NCBI GenBank assembly: GCA_035689185.1
Contig: DASSLY010000023.1
Coordinates: 1 to 59,531 of the forward strand
Direction of reading: 5' to 3'
DNA from: DASSLY01 sp035689185
Lineage (GTDB): Bacteria; Actinomycetota; Actinomycetes; Actinomycetales; Dermatophilaceae
DNA: 59,531 bases
A model generated the notes under the pieces. That model did no database searches and was not told where the DNA came from. It worked only from the letters and a program-made list of their open reading frames with translations. Positions within the stretch are counted from its first letter, which is position 1. Each line of letters opens with the position of its first letter. The position numbers and the translations under genes were made by a program. This document shows positions 1 to 9,348 of the stretch, in pieces.

Positions 1-2
1 TG

Positions 3-1562
<1,560 letters not shown>

Positions 1563-1628
1563 CCCGTCAGGGCCTCTCGCCCCAGACCTGCACCACGCGC
1601 GGGACCGCGTCGTGCTGGTCGTCCACGG

Positions 1629-2177
1629 CTATCCCGGCTGGTCGGTGGGCTGGTCGGTGGGCTGGTCGACGGACTGGTCGACCGGTCGGGCGAACGGCGT
1701 GAGCAGGGTGCGCAGCAGCGTCGCGAGCCTGGCGCGGTCCCGCTCAGGGAGATCGTCGAGCAGCGCGCGCTCGGCGTCCACCAGCGCGCCGAAGGCGCCG
1801 TCGACGGTGGCCTTGCCCTCGGGCGTGAGCCGCACGATCACGCCGCGCCGGTCGTCGGGGTCGGGGTAGCGCTCCACGAGCCCGCGCGCGGCCAGCCGGT
1901 CGACCCGGTTGGTCATCGTGCCGCTGGTCACCAGCGTCTGCTGCACCAGCACGCCCGGCGACAGTTCGTACGGGTGGCCCGAGCGCCGCAAGGCCGCCAG
2001 CACGTCGAACTCCCACCGTTCCAGCCCGTGCCCGGCGAACGCCGTGCCACGGGCAAGGTCCAGGTGTCGTGCCAACCGCGAGACCCGGGACAGGACGTGC
2101 AAGGGGGCCACGTCCAGGTCGGGGCGCTCCGCCTGCCAGGCCGCGACGATGCGGTCAACCTCATCGGCCGGCGCCAT
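1629..2177 (-). CDS. MarR family transcriptional regulator
   Basis: Winged-helix regulator of 182 aa, a usual MarR length. The recognition region is the stretch VTSGTMTNRVDRLAARGLVERYPDPDDRRGVIVRLTP, here described by its two parts: TSGTMTNRVDRL (helix) and DPDDRRG (wing). It is divergent from the methyltransferase gene at 2236, and a palindrome lies in the 58-bp gap, so repression of itself and of the methyltransferase/VOC pair is likely. The ligand is unknown; MarR proteins usually sense phenolics or oxidants. The C-terminus ends in a low-complexity run of DQPT units encoded by four 12-bp DNA repeats (1638-1685), which looks like repeat expansion after the fold. Confidence 0.9.
   Translation of the reverse strand: MAPADEVDRIVAAWQAERPDLDVAPLHVLSRVSRLARHLDLARGTAFAGHGLERWEFDVLAALRRSGHPYELSPGVLVQQTLVTSGTMTNRVDRLAARGLVERYPDPDDRRGVIVRLTPEGKATVDGAFGALVDAERALLDDLPERDRARLATLLRTLLTPFARPVDQSVDQPTDQPTDQPG
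1638..1685. repeat. 12-bp tandem repeat in MarR C-terminus
   Basis: Four consecutive 12-bp units: CTGGTCGGTGGG twice, then CTGGTCGACGGA and CTGGTCGACCGG. They sit inside the 3' end of the marR-like gene and keep its frame, giving the DQ-rich tail of the protein. Confidence 0.85.
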
Positions 2178-2203
2178 GCCTGGCGATCGTACTCGTCATC
2201 AAG

Positions 2204-2221
2204 TATCTTGATGTCAAGATA
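2204..2221. promoter_or_regulatory. MarR-type operator palindrome
   Basis: TATCTTGATGTCAAGATA is an inverted repeat with perfect 8-bp arms and a 2-bp spacer. It lies between the divergent marR and methyltransferase starts, and ends 2 bp before the methyltransferase ribosome binding site (GAGAGG, 2224-2229). An overlapping second palindrome, ATCAAG-TAT-CTTGAT, covers 2198-2212. Length and symmetry suit a MarR dimer. Binding is inferred. Confidence 0.75.
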
Positions 2222-2235
2222 TTGAGAGGTGACTG

Positions 2236-3048
2236 ATGAGCAGTCGGTGGGACCCGGTCCAGTACGCCCGGTACGAGCAGGAGCGCGGCCGGCCCTTCGC
2301 CGACCTGCTGGCTCGCGTGGCTGCTGAGCGGCCCGCTCTCGTGGTCGACCTGGGCTGCGGCCACGGCCCGCTCACGGTCGGTCTCGCCGCCCGGTGGCCG
2401 GGCGCGCACGTGGTCGGTGTCGACTCCTCCCCGCAGATGCTTGCTCGGGCCCGGGAGCTGGACCGGCACGGACGGGTCGAGTGGGTGGAAGCCGATGTGC
2501 GGCAATGGGATCCGCGATCCCTCGGTGCGTCGCCCGACGTCATCGTCACCAACGCCACCCTGCAATGGGTCCCCCGCCATGTGGGCCTGCTGCCTCGATG
2601 GGTCGGGGCGCTCGCCGCGGGAGGGTGGTTCGCCCTGCAGGTGCCGGCCAACTTCGACGCGCCGTCGCACGTGCTGCTGCGGGACACCGCGGCCGAGCAT
2701 CCGCGGGCAGTGGAGCTGACCGCGAGCCTGCGCGGCGCAGACAGTGTCGGTGACGCGGCGGCATACGCGGACACCCTTGCCAGGCTTGACTGCTCGGTGG
2801 ACGCGTGGGAGACCACCTACCTGCACATCCTCGATCCGGAAGGCCGCACCGCTAACCCGGTGCTGGAGTGGACCAAGGCCACTGCGTTGCGGCCGGTGCT
2901 GGACCTGCTCACCGACCCAGCCGAGCGCCAGGCGTTCCTCGACCGGTATGCCGCGAAGCTCGCCGACGCCTATCCTCGCCGCCCGTACGGAACGCCGCTG
3001 TCCTTCCGGCGGGTGTTCGCGGTCGCCCAGAAGGAGGCGCCAGCATGA
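2236..3048 (+). CDS. SAM-dependent methyltransferase, trans-aconitate methyltransferase-like
   Basis: Class I SAM methyltransferase of 270 aa. The SAM-binding motif VVDLGCGHGPLT lies near residues 36-47, followed by GVDSSPQMLARAR and the post-II motif VTNATLQWVPRH. The N-terminus WDPVQYARYEQERGRPFADLL and overall order match trans-aconitate 2-methyltransferase (Tam), which methyl-esterifies trans-aconitate. The substrate is not proven by sequence. It has its own ribosome binding site GAGAGG and overlaps the next gene by ATGA, so the two are translationally coupled and probably controlled by the divergent MarR. Confidence 0.85.
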   Translation: MSSRWDPVQYARYEQERGRPFADLLARVAAERPALVVDLGCGHGPLTVGLAARWPGAHVVGVDSSPQMLARARELDRHGRVEWVEADVRQWDPRSLGASPDVIVTNATLQWVPRHVGLLPRWVGALAAGGWFALQVPANFDAPSHVLLRDTAAEHPRAVELTASLRGADSVGDAAAYADTLARLDCSVDAWETTYLHILDPEGRTANPVLEWTKATALRPVLDLLTDPAERQAFLDRYAAKLADAYPRRPYGTPLSFRRVFAVAQKEAPA

Positions 3049-3401
3049 TCATCGGCCTGCACCACGTCCAGGTCTCCTGCCCGGCCGGCTCGGAGGAGCG
3101 GCTGCGCGCCTTCTATGTCGGTGTGCTCGGGATGACCGAGCTGGCCAAGCCGCCGGTGCTGGCGGCCCGCGGCGGTGCATGGTTCCGCTGCGGCTCGTGC
3201 GAGATCCACTGCGGCGTCGAGGAACCGTTCGCCCCGGCCCGAAAGGCCCACCCTGGGGTCGTCGTCGACGATGTGGACGCGCTGGCAGCCGTGGTAGAGC
3301 TGGGCGGTGGCGAGGTCCGTTGGGACGACAACCTGCCCGGCGTCCGCCGGTTCCACACCGACGACCCGGTGGGCAACCGGCTGGAGTTCCAGCAGGGGTG
3401 A
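3045..3401 (+). CDS. VOC (glyoxalase/dioxygenase) family protein
   Basis: A 118-aa single-domain vicinal-oxygen-chelate protein. It opens with GLHHVQVSCPAGSEERLRAFY and closes with PVGNRLEFQQ, typical for metal-dependent VOC proteins: an early His and a late Glu as ligands. The ATG at 3045 overlaps the methyltransferase stop (ATGA). The reaction is unknown; family members include glyoxalases, extradiol dioxygenases and resistance proteins. The stop codon lies in the first copy of a 45-bp direct repeat. Confidence 0.8.
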   Translation: MIIGLHHVQVSCPAGSEERLRAFYVGVLGMTELAKPPVLAARGGAWFRCGSCEIHCGVEEPFAPARKAHPGVVVDDVDALAAVVELGGGEVRWDDNLPGVRRFHTDDPVGNRLEFQQG

Positions 3402-3495
3402 GCGCTACTTCGCGGCGCCCAGGGTTGGCTTGGATTCCAGCCCAGCAGCGTGAGCGCTACTTCGCGGCGCCCAGGGTTGGCTTGGATTCCAGCCC
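3399..3495. repeat. 45-bp direct repeat, 52-bp period
   Basis: Copy 1 spans 3399-3443 and copy 2 spans 3451-3495, identical over 45 bases, with a similar AGCAG stretch before each. Copy 2 contains the 3' end of the tetR-like gene on the minus strand; copy 1 begins at the VOC stop codon. A short tandem duplication of the tetR tail at the junction of two convergent genes explains it. Confidence 0.9.
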
Positions 3496-4095
3496 TTTGA
3501 GCCCGTTCCACGCCAGGTTCACCAGGTGCGCCGCGACATCGGCCTTCTTGAACTTGCGGGAGTCCAGCCACCACTGGCCGGTGAGAGCCACCATCCCGAC
3601 CAGCATCTGCGCGTAGATCGGTGCCGTCTTGGGGTCCAGCTTCCGCCGTTTGAACTCCGCCGCAAGGATGTGCTCGACCTGGCTGGCGACGTCGCTGAGC
3701 AACGACGCGAAGGTCCCGGTCACCTGCCCGGTCGGGGAGTCGCGGGTGAGGATGCGGAAGCCGTCGGTGGATCCCTCGATGTAGTCCAGCAACCCGAGGG
3801 CAGCCTGTTCGAGCAGCCCGCGCGCGTTGGTCTGGGTGCGCAGCGCCTCGGTCACTCCGGCGAGCAGGTTCTGGATCTCGCGGTCCACGATGACGGCATA
3901 CATGCCCTCCTTGCCGCCGAAGTGCTCGTACACCACGGGTTTGGAGACGCCGCCCTTGGCGGCGATCTCCTCGACCGTGGTGGCCTCAAAACCCTTCTCC
4001 GCGAAGAGCTTTCGCCCGACGAGCAGGAGCTGCTCGCGACGCTGCTTGCCGGTCATCCGCGACCGGGTGGCGGGGGTTCCGTCTGCGCTGCTCAC
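3457..4095 (-). CDS. TetR family transcriptional regulator
   Basis: A 212-aa regulator with a clear N-terminal TetR helix-turn-helix: TTVEEIAAKGGVSKPVVYEHF followed by GGKEGMYAVI (about residues 39-68; the motif is continuous in the protein). It lies just downstream of the desaturase gene on the same strand, 43 bp away. Desaturase-linked TetR proteins in actinobacteria commonly sense acyl-CoA, and tandem palindromes upstream of the desaturase are good candidate sites. Both points are inference. Confidence 0.9.
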   Translation of the reverse strand: MSSADGTPATRSRMTGKQRREQLLLVGRKLFAEKGFEATTVEEIAAKGGVSKPVVYEHFGGKEGMYAVIVDREIQNLLAGVTEALRTQTNARGLLEQAALGLLDYIEGSTDGFRILTRDSPTGQVTGTFASLLSDVASQVEHILAAEFKRRKLDPKTAPIYAQMLVGMVALTGQWWLDSRKFKKADVAAHLVNLAWNGLKGLESKPTLGAAK

Positions 4096-4138
4096 GCTCC
4101 AGTCCTACCAGTGCCGCCGAGCGGCATACCGAAGGTTT

Positions 4139-5095
4139 TCAGGCGGCGACCCGCTTGGCGTCGATCCGCGCGGCGCGCGGCCAGCGGACGTCGGAGGCCC
4201 AGCCGAGCTTCTCGAAGACCCAGATGACACGGGCGCTGGAGTCGAGCTGGCCCTTGTCCACCCCGTGCCTGGCGCAGGTCGGGTCGGCGTGGTGCAGGTT
4301 GTGCCAGGACTCGCCCATGGAAAGCACGGCCAGCCACCAGACGTTGGCGGAGCGGTCGCGGCTGACGAACGGGCGGTCCCCGATGGCGTGGCAGATGGAG
4401 TTGATGGACCAGGTCACGTGGTGCAGCAGGCCGATGCGGACCAGCGAGGCCCAGAAGAAGGCGGTGATCGCGCCCTGCCAGGACCAGGACCACAGGCCGC
4501 CGATCACGGCCGGGGCCAGCGTCGAGAACACCACGAGCAACGGGAACAGTTTCTCCACCTTGACCAGGTCCTTGTCGGCCATCAGGTCCGGGGCGTACTT
4601 GCCGCGGGGGGTCTGCTCGACGTCGAACAGCCAGCCCGTGTGCGCCCACCACAGCCCCTTGAGCAGCGCCGGGACGGTCTCGCCGTAGCGCCAGGGGGAG
4701 TGCGGGTCGCCGTCGCGGTCGGAGAAGGCGTGGTGCTTGCGATGGTCGGCGACCCAGCGGATCACCGGCCCCTCGATGGCCAGCGACCCCGTCACCGCAA
4801 GGGTGACCCGCAGCCAGCGCTTGGCCTTGAACGACCCGTGGGTGAAGTGCCGGTGGAAGCCGACAGTGACGCCGTGGCCGGCGACCAGGTAGAAGGCGAC
4901 TGCCAGGACGACGTCGTGCCAGCCGAGGCCCCAGCCCCAGGCGACCGGGACGGCGGCGAGCAGGGCGAGGAACGGGGCGATGATGAAGAAGAACAGCCAG
5001 GCCTGCTCCGCCTTGCCCTTGCGCTCGAACAGCGGTGCGTCGGCCGGGGCCGGCGCGGTCATGGTGCTCGTGGGCTGAGGAGCAAGCGTGGTCAT
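4139..5095 (-). CDS. acyl-CoA delta-9 desaturase, DesA3-like
   Basis: A 318-aa membrane di-iron fatty acyl-CoA desaturase that introduces a cis double bond into acyl-CoA and so tunes membrane fluidity. All three histidine boxes are present: HRHFTH (residues 81-86), HRKHH (118-122) and HNLHH near residue 260. Hydrophobic segments lie between and before the boxes. The ATG at 5095 is chosen because GAAGGGG sits 8 bases upstream and the reading frame above it is repeat-rich operator DNA. The TetR gene follows and probably regulates it. Confidence 0.93.
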   Translation of the reverse strand: MTTLAPQPTSTMTAPAPADAPLFERKGKAEQAWLFFFIIAPFLALLAAVPVAWGWGLGWHDVVLAVAFYLVAGHGVTVGFHRHFTHGSFKAKRWLRVTLAVTGSLAIEGPVIRWVADHRKHHAFSDRDGDPHSPWRYGETVPALLKGLWWAHTGWLFDVEQTPRGKYAPDLMADKDLVKVEKLFPLLVVFSTLAPAVIGGLWSWSWQGAITAFFWASLVRIGLLHHVTWSINSICHAIGDRPFVSRDRSANVWWLAVLSMGESWHNLHHADPTCARHGVDKGQLDSSARVIWVFEKLGWASDVRWPRAARIDAKRVAA

Positions 5096-5119
5096 GTGGT
5101 GAGCCCCTTCGTCGATGTC

Positions 5120-5158
5120 GTAACCTACGCAAGCGTAACCTACGAACCCGTAAGTTAC
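5120..5158. promoter_or_regulatory. tandem operator palindromes upstream of desaturase
   Basis: Two palindromes with a 15-bp period: TACGCAAGCGTA (5126-5137) and TACGAACCCGTA (5141-5152). TAACCTACG is repeated at 5121-5129 and 5136-5144. The outer arms GTAACCTACG and CGTAAGTTAC match at 9 of 10 positions. The block begins 25 bp before the desaturase start. Probable TetR-family operator. Confidence 0.65.
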
Positions 5159-5235
5159 CAGCGCACCGGTCGCCCGTCGTGCGGTTGGCAACCGGGCGGC
5201 CCGTCCGCGGTCGTCTACCCTGAGCACGGCCTCGA

Positions 5236-5317
5236 TCCCCGGTTGGTCTGCTGGCAGGGCCCGCCTGACTTTGAATCAGGACTAGCGACGATGGTTCGAT
5301 TCCATCCCGGGGAGCCA
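5236..5317 (+). tRNA. tRNA-Gln (anticodon TTG), encoded CCA
   Basis: Acceptor arms TCCCCGG (5236-5242) and CCGGGGA (5307-5313) pair fully. D stem is GGTC/GGCC. Anticodon arm CCTGA-CTTTGAA-TCAGG (5264-5280) gives anticodon TTG at 5271-5273. The T arm is GATGG-TTCGATT-CCATC (5290-5306). The U1-A72 pair and G73 fit glutamine identity, and CCA is encoded. Odd point: nine bases lie between the anticodon and T stems and two before the anticodon stem, so it is a few bases longer than usual. Confidence 0.75.
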
Positions 5318-5468
5318 TCACCCCAGGTCAGACCGTGCCCATGGGCGAAGGTCCGCAGCACACCGGGCATAGGCCGATCGTCACCGGTGGCAGCGAGCGC
5401 CACGAGCAGTGACCAGGCGGACGTCACCGTCGGCGAGCTGTCACAGCAACCGGAAAGGACCGACGCCA

Positions 5469-5816
5469 TTGCCCGAAGATGTCTGTGAGGTCGTCATCAC
5501 CGCCCCCGACCCCGACTGGCTCGCCGCCCTGACGCGGGACCTGGTCGAGCTCCGGCTCGCCGCCTGCGGACACATCCTTCCCGCCATCCGAGCGATCTAC
5601 CGCTGGGACGAGGCCATGCACGACGATCCCGAGGCACGCGTCGCGCTGCACACCAGGGAGTCACTGGTCGACCCCATCACCGCACACGTCCGCGAGCACC
5701 ACCCCTACGTCGTCCCTTGCGTCATATCGGTCTCCATCGCAAGCGGCAACCCCGACTACCTGCAATGGGTCATCCGCGAGACCACCAATCCCGCACTGCC
5801 GAACCGATTTCGGTAG
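5469..5816 (+). CDS. cutA: CutA divalent ion tolerance protein
   Basis: A 115-aa CutA1-type protein, a trimeric cytosolic family of ferredoxin-like fold linked to divalent metal tolerance in E. coli. Typical stretches are CEVVITAPDPDWLAALTRDLV, LAACGHILPAIRAIYRWDEAM and DYLQWVIRETT, each matching the family order. The TTG at 5469 is preferred over the upstream GTG at 5409 because GGAAAGGA lies 10 bases before it and the family begins there. A weak GC hairpin (5824-5840) follows the stop codon. Confidence 0.85.
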   Translation: MPEDVCEVVITAPDPDWLAALTRDLVELRLAACGHILPAIRAIYRWDEAMHDDPEARVALHTRESLVDPITAHVREHHPYVVPCVISVSIASGNPDYLQWVIRETTNPALPNRFR

Positions 5817-6000
5817 GCATCAAGGCCGCTTGCGGCGGCCAGGCCAGGCAGTCTGCGGGCGGCCTCTCGCACCGTCCTCGACCACCTCCGGGTCAGCTGA
5901 TGCAGCGAAGGAGTCCTCGATGTTGAGGGCGCCGAGCCTTTCCCGATGTTCGAAGACACCTCGACACTGCCGGGAGCGGGCGGCGAACTACATACCGGAG

Positions 6001-6663
6001 CTAGGAGCGGGCGACGGGGAGTCGAGCGTTCGCCCACTCGGGGAAGCCGTCCTCAAGCCGGGCCGCGGTCACCCCCTTCGCGACGAGCGCTCGCACGGCA
6101 TCGTCTGCGTAGACGCAGTAAGGCCCCCGGCAGTAGGCGACCACGTCCGCCCCGTCCGGGATGTCCCCGAGCCGTGACTTCAGGTCGTGGATCGGGATCG
6201 AGATGGCGCCGCGGATGTGACCCGCGGCGAACTCCGGCTCGGGACGGACGTCCAGCACGACGACGTCACCGTCGCGCAGGCGCGCTCGGAGGTCGTCGCG
6301 GGTGATCGTCCTGAGCTTGCTGCGGTCGCCCAGGTAGTCGGCTGCCAGCTGTTCCAGCCCAGCAACATGCTCCTGTGCGGCTCGCCGCATCGTTCGCCAC
6401 AGCTCACTGACCACAGGGCTGGCCAGCGAGTAGTAGATCCGGGTTCCCTCGCGCCGGGACTCGACCAGGCCGGAGCGCAGCAGGCGTTGCAGGTGCTGCG
6501 ACGTGTTGGCGACGGACTGGTGGATCTCCGCGGCGAGCTCATCCACGGATCGCTCACCCTGGCCGAGCACGTCGACCAGTTCGGCACGGCGACCGTTGCT
6601 CAGTGCCTTGGCCGACTCCGCGAGCGCGTCGTACAGCGCGGCCTTGGCGGCGTGCTCCGCCAC
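6001..6663 (-). CDS. ArsR-type regulator fused to a rhodanese domain
   Basis: A 220-aa fusion. The N-terminal ArsR winged helix (SVDELAAEIHQSVANTSQHL, then LVESRREGTRIYY) is followed by a rhodanese domain with active loop CRGPYC. The rhodanese cysteine suggests sensing or handling of sulfane sulfur, arsenic or another thiol-reactive species. The GTG at 6663 is chosen because AGGGGAGG lies 6 bases upstream; a longer start at 6705 would run through an operator. It is divergent from the methyltransferase-to-MFS operon, and two matching 18-bp sites lie between them, so it probably represses both sides. Confidence 0.88.
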   Translation of the reverse strand: MAEHAAKAALYDALAESAKALSNGRRAELVDVLGQGERSVDELAAEIHQSVANTSQHLQRLLRSGLVESRREGTRIYYSLASPVVSELWRTMRRAAQEHVAGLEQLAADYLGDRSKLRTITRDDLRARLRDGDVVVLDVRPEPEFAAGHIRGAISIPIHDLKSRLGDIPDGADVVAYCRGPYCVYADDAVRALVAKGVTAARLEDGFPEWANARLPVARS

Positions 6664-6685
6664 TGCGACACCTCCCCTGCAGATG

Positions 6686-6703
6686 TTCAAGACTTCCCTT
6701 GAC
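6686..6703. promoter_or_regulatory. ArsR-type operator, copy 1
   Basis: TTCAAGACTTCCCTTGAC lies just upstream of the ArsR-rhodanese start. It is an imperfect inverted repeat (TTCAA / TTGA) and matches copy 2 at 15 of 18 positions, 41 bp away. Confidence 0.7.
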
Positions 6704-6726
6704 AAGGCCAGCCTACAGGAGTTCTA

Positions 6727-6744
6727 TTCAAGACATCCATTGAA
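6727..6744. promoter_or_regulatory. ArsR-type operator, copy 2
   Basis: TTCAAGACATCCATTGAA has inverted arms TTCAA and TTGAA. It ends 21 bp before the methyltransferase ATG, next to the ribosome binding site AGGAGG. Together with copy 1 it suggests dual control of the divergent promoters. Confidence 0.72.
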
Positions 6745-6765
6745 CAGCAGGAGGAGGTACGCAGG

Positions 6766-7539
6766 ATGACCGCCACGGTGGACACGGACGAGCTCGCGGT
6801 CAAGGTCCAGGACATGTACCGGCACGTGGCGCAGCAGCCGCACGACCGGTTCCACTTCGAGCTCGGTGCCCCTGTCGCGCTGCGCGTCGGTTACGACCCT
6901 GACCGGCTCGCGAAGGTGCCGACCGGCGCGGTCGAGTCCTTCGCCGGCGTGGGCTACTTCTTCGACCTGGCCGATCTCCAGGCCGGCGAGACGGTGGTGG
7001 ACCTCGGCAGTGGGTCAGGGATGGACGCCTTCTACGCCGCGGGCCTGGTCGGTCCCGGCGGACGGGTCTTCGGCGTCGACTTCACCCAGGAGCAACTGGA
7101 CAAGGCCCGTCGGCTCGCCGCCGACGCCGGTTTTGCCCACGTCGAGTTCCGCGAGGGCCGTATCGAGGCTCTTCCGTTCGCAGATGGGACGCTCGACTGC
7201 GTCATCTCCAACGGAGTGATCAACCTGTGCCCGGACAAGCTGGCGGTGTTCACCGAGGCTGCCCGGGTGCTGAAACCCGGTGGTCGACTCGCCATCGCCG
7301 ACATCATCAGCGAGAGGCCGCTCAAGGAGTCCATCGTCTGCAACGCCGACCTGTGGGCCTCCTGCATCGGCGGGGCCGCCCAACAGGACGCCTACCTCGA
7401 GTCGATCGCCTCGGCCGGCTTCACCGTGGATCGCCACCGTCCGAACGCGTATGCGTTCATCTCCGAGCAGGCGCGCAACGCCAGCGCTAAGTACGGCGTC
7501 AAGAGCATCTCCCTGCTCGCCACCAAGACCACCCGCTAA
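6766..7539 (+). CDS. ArsM-like SAM-dependent methyltransferase
   Basis: A 257-aa class I methyltransferase. The SAM motif VVDLGSGSGMDAF and the later VLKPGGRLAIADI are clear. The order NLCPDK then CNADLWASCIGGA resembles arsenite methyltransferase, with cysteines at 145, 155, 192 and 200. That makes a thiol-bound metalloid or sulfur substrate plausible, but the neighbours are sulfur-handling enzymes rather than arsB or arsC. The ribosome binding site AGGAGG lies 9 bases before the ATG. First gene of an operon with the cupin, the MBL-rhodanese and the MFS transporter. Confidence 0.8.
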   Translation: MTATVDTDELAVKVQDMYRHVAQQPHDRFHFELGAPVALRVGYDPDRLAKVPTGAVESFAGVGYFFDLADLQAGETVVDLGSGSGMDAFYAAGLVGPGGRVFGVDFTQEQLDKARRLAADAGFAHVEFREGRIEALPFADGTLDCVISNGVINLCPDKLAVFTEAARVLKPGGRLAIADIISERPLKESIVCNADLWASCIGGAAQQDAYLESIASAGFTVDRHRPNAYAFISEQARNASAKYGVKSISLLATKTTR

Positions 7540-7558
7540 CCGACCCTGGGAGGACCAC

Positions 7559-7912
7559 ATGTCCGAGAAGCAGAACATCGACACCCCGCACGAGCGACGC
7601 CCGTTCAAGGAGCACGGCCACATGGACGTGGTGACCCTCGGCGACTTCACCATCGGCCGCGGCGTCTTCGAGCCCGGCTGGCGCTGGTCCGACGACGTCA
7701 AACCCATCGCCGGCACCGACTCCTGCCAAACCCACCACACCGGGATCTGCCTGTCCGGGCGGATGACCGTCCGCTTCGACGACGGTACCGAGGTCGTCGT
7801 AGGCCCCGGCGACGTGGTGAACATCGACCCGGGACACGACGCGTGGACCGAGGGCGACGAGCCGTGCGTCCTCCTGGACACCGGGATCAAGGCCTACGCC
7901 AAGCCCAGCTGA
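7559..7912 (+). CDS. cupin domain protein
   Basis: A 117-aa single cupin. Cupin motif 1 appears as THHTGICLSGRMTVRFDDG and motif 2 as VGPGDVVNIDPGHDAW, with the His residues expected to bind a metal. It starts 19 bp after the methyltransferase stop with GGGAGG upstream of ATG 7559. The reaction is unknown; a thiol dioxygenase or a small-molecule binding role would suit the operon, but no motif decides it. Confidence 0.8.
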   Translation: MSEKQNIDTPHERRPFKEHGHMDVVTLGDFTIGRGVFEPGWRWSDDVKPIAGTDSCQTHHTGICLSGRMTVRFDDGTEVVVGPGDVVNIDPGHDAWTEGDEPCVLLDTGIKAYAKPS

Positions 7913-7986
7913 GACGGCCGAGTCAGCGCCGCACCCGCTCGGCGTTCCAACCCCACGATGCAGCGGCAGATGGAGTCGAAGCCCGC

Positions 7987-9348
7987 ATGACACAACCCGT
8001 TCTGCTGCCAATCCGGGACGAGGGGCTGGGCAACACCGCCTACCTCGTTGATCTCGGCGACGGTCGCGCGCTGGCCGTGGACGCCAGCCGCGACCTGAGG
8101 GCATTGGAAAGGGCCGCCGAGACACGAGGTCTTCGCGTCGCCACCACCGCTGACACTCACCTCCATGCGGACTTCCTCTCCGGCGCACGCCAGCTCGCCG
8201 CCACCGACGGCGCGAACGTGCTGGCGTCCCGGGGCGGGAAGAGAGGGTTCGATCACCGTGGCTTGGACGACGGCGACGAGGCCGATCTTGGCGGCCTGCG
8301 CCTGCGGGCCATTGGCACGCCCGGGCACACCGAGGAGCACCTGTCCTATCTGCTGCTCGACGGCGAGCAGGCGCTGGGGGTGTTCACCGGCGGCTCACTC
8401 CTGGTCGGGGCTGTCGCCCGCACCGACCTGGTCGACCCGGCACGAACGGTGGAGTTCGCCCGCGCCCAGTACCGGTCGGTGCAGCGCCTCCTCGAGCTCC
8501 CCGACCACGTCGCGGTTTGGCCCACCCATGGCGCCGGTTCCTTCTGCGCCGCGGCAACGGGCGCACCCCGCACCAGCACCATCGGGGTGGAACGGGCCAC
8601 GAACCCCTGGGTTTCCGACCCGGACGAGGAGGCGTTCGTTACCCACCTGCTGGGCAGCCTCGGTTCGTTCCCGCCGTACTTCCGGCGACTCGGCGAGGCC
8701 AACCGCCTCGGACCGCCGGTCCTTGCCCGCCGGCTCGGGCTCAAGGCGATGGATCCGGGCAGCGCTGCCGCAGCCCAGCGCGCCGGTGGGGTGATCCTCG
8801 ACGTTCGCCCGGTGAGCTCGTTCGCCGCGGGCCATCCCGCAGCCGCGCTGTCGATTCCGTTGCGGCCCGCATTCGCCAGCTGGCTGGGCTGGCTCGCGCC
8901 ACCCGACAAGCCGCTCGTCCTGCTCCGCGAGCCCGATCAGGACGTTGAGGAGGTGCTGTGGCAGGCAGCCAAGATCGGCTACGACAACATCGTCGGGGAG
9001 CTGGCCGGCGGTGTTGACGCCTGGTCCGCCGCCGGTCTGCCGACCGCCTCGGTGCCGCTGGTCGACCCGAGCGCCGACGAGAAGGTGCGCGTGCTCGACA
9101 TACGTCAGGAGTCCGAGTACCGCGAAGGGCATGTCCGCGGCGCGGTCCACATCGAGCTGGGCGAGATCCGCGCGGCGCTCGACCGTCTCGACGACGTCCC
9201 CACGGTGATCATGTGCGGACACGGCGAGCGTGCCATGGGAGCGGCGTCCCTCCTGCGCGGTGCCGGGTTCACCCGCGTCTCGGTGCTCGCCGGCGGCCCC
9301 CGGGACTGGGCGGACGCCCACGGCCTCGGCCTTGAAACAGGACTGTGA
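7987..9348 (+). CDS. metallo-beta-lactamase fold hydrolase with two rhodanese domains
   Basis: A 453-aa three-domain protein. The N-terminal MBL domain carries THLHADFLSGA, GTPGHTEEHLSYLL and a later GGSLLVGAVARTDL, an arrangement like persulfide dioxygenases (ETHE1/SdoA type). Two rhodanese domains follow. The first (VILDVRPVSSFAAGHP, then LVLLREPDQD) lacks the catalytic Cys. The second keeps it in the loop MCGHGERA. This suggests oxidation of, or sulfur transfer from, glutathione- or mycothiol-type persulfides, with one rhodanese as a structural or docking domain. The last bases overlap the MFS start (GTGA). Confidence 0.87.
   Translation: MTQPVLLPIRDEGLGNTAYLVDLGDGRALAVDASRDLRALERAAETRGLRVATTADTHLHADFLSGARQLAATDGANVLASRGGKRGFDHRGLDDGDEADLGGLRLRAIGTPGHTEEHLSYLLLDGEQALGVFTGGSLLVGAVARTDLVDPARTVEFARAQYRSVQRLLELPDHVAVWPTHGAGSFCAAATGAPRTSTIGVERATNPWVSDPDEEAFVTHLLGSLGSFPPYFRRLGEANRLGPPVLARRLGLKAMDPGSAAAAQRAGGVILDVRPVSSFAAGHPAAALSIPLRPAFASWLGWLAPPDKPLVLLREPDQDVEEVLWQAAKIGYDNIVGELAGGVDAWSAAGLPTASVPLVDPSADEKVRVLDIRQESEYREGHVRGAVHIELGEIRAALDRLDDVPTVIMCGHGERAMGAASLLRGAGFTRVSVLAGGPRDWADAHGLGLETGL

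Noticed and set aside
5236..5317. Selenocysteine tRNA, given the extra length
   Set aside because: Anticodon is TTG, acceptor stem is 7 bp and there is no long variable arm.
6001..7539. Classic arsenic resistance operon
   Set aside because: An ArsR fold and ArsM-like enzyme are present, but no arsB, acr3 or arsC, and the other genes are sulfur-type.
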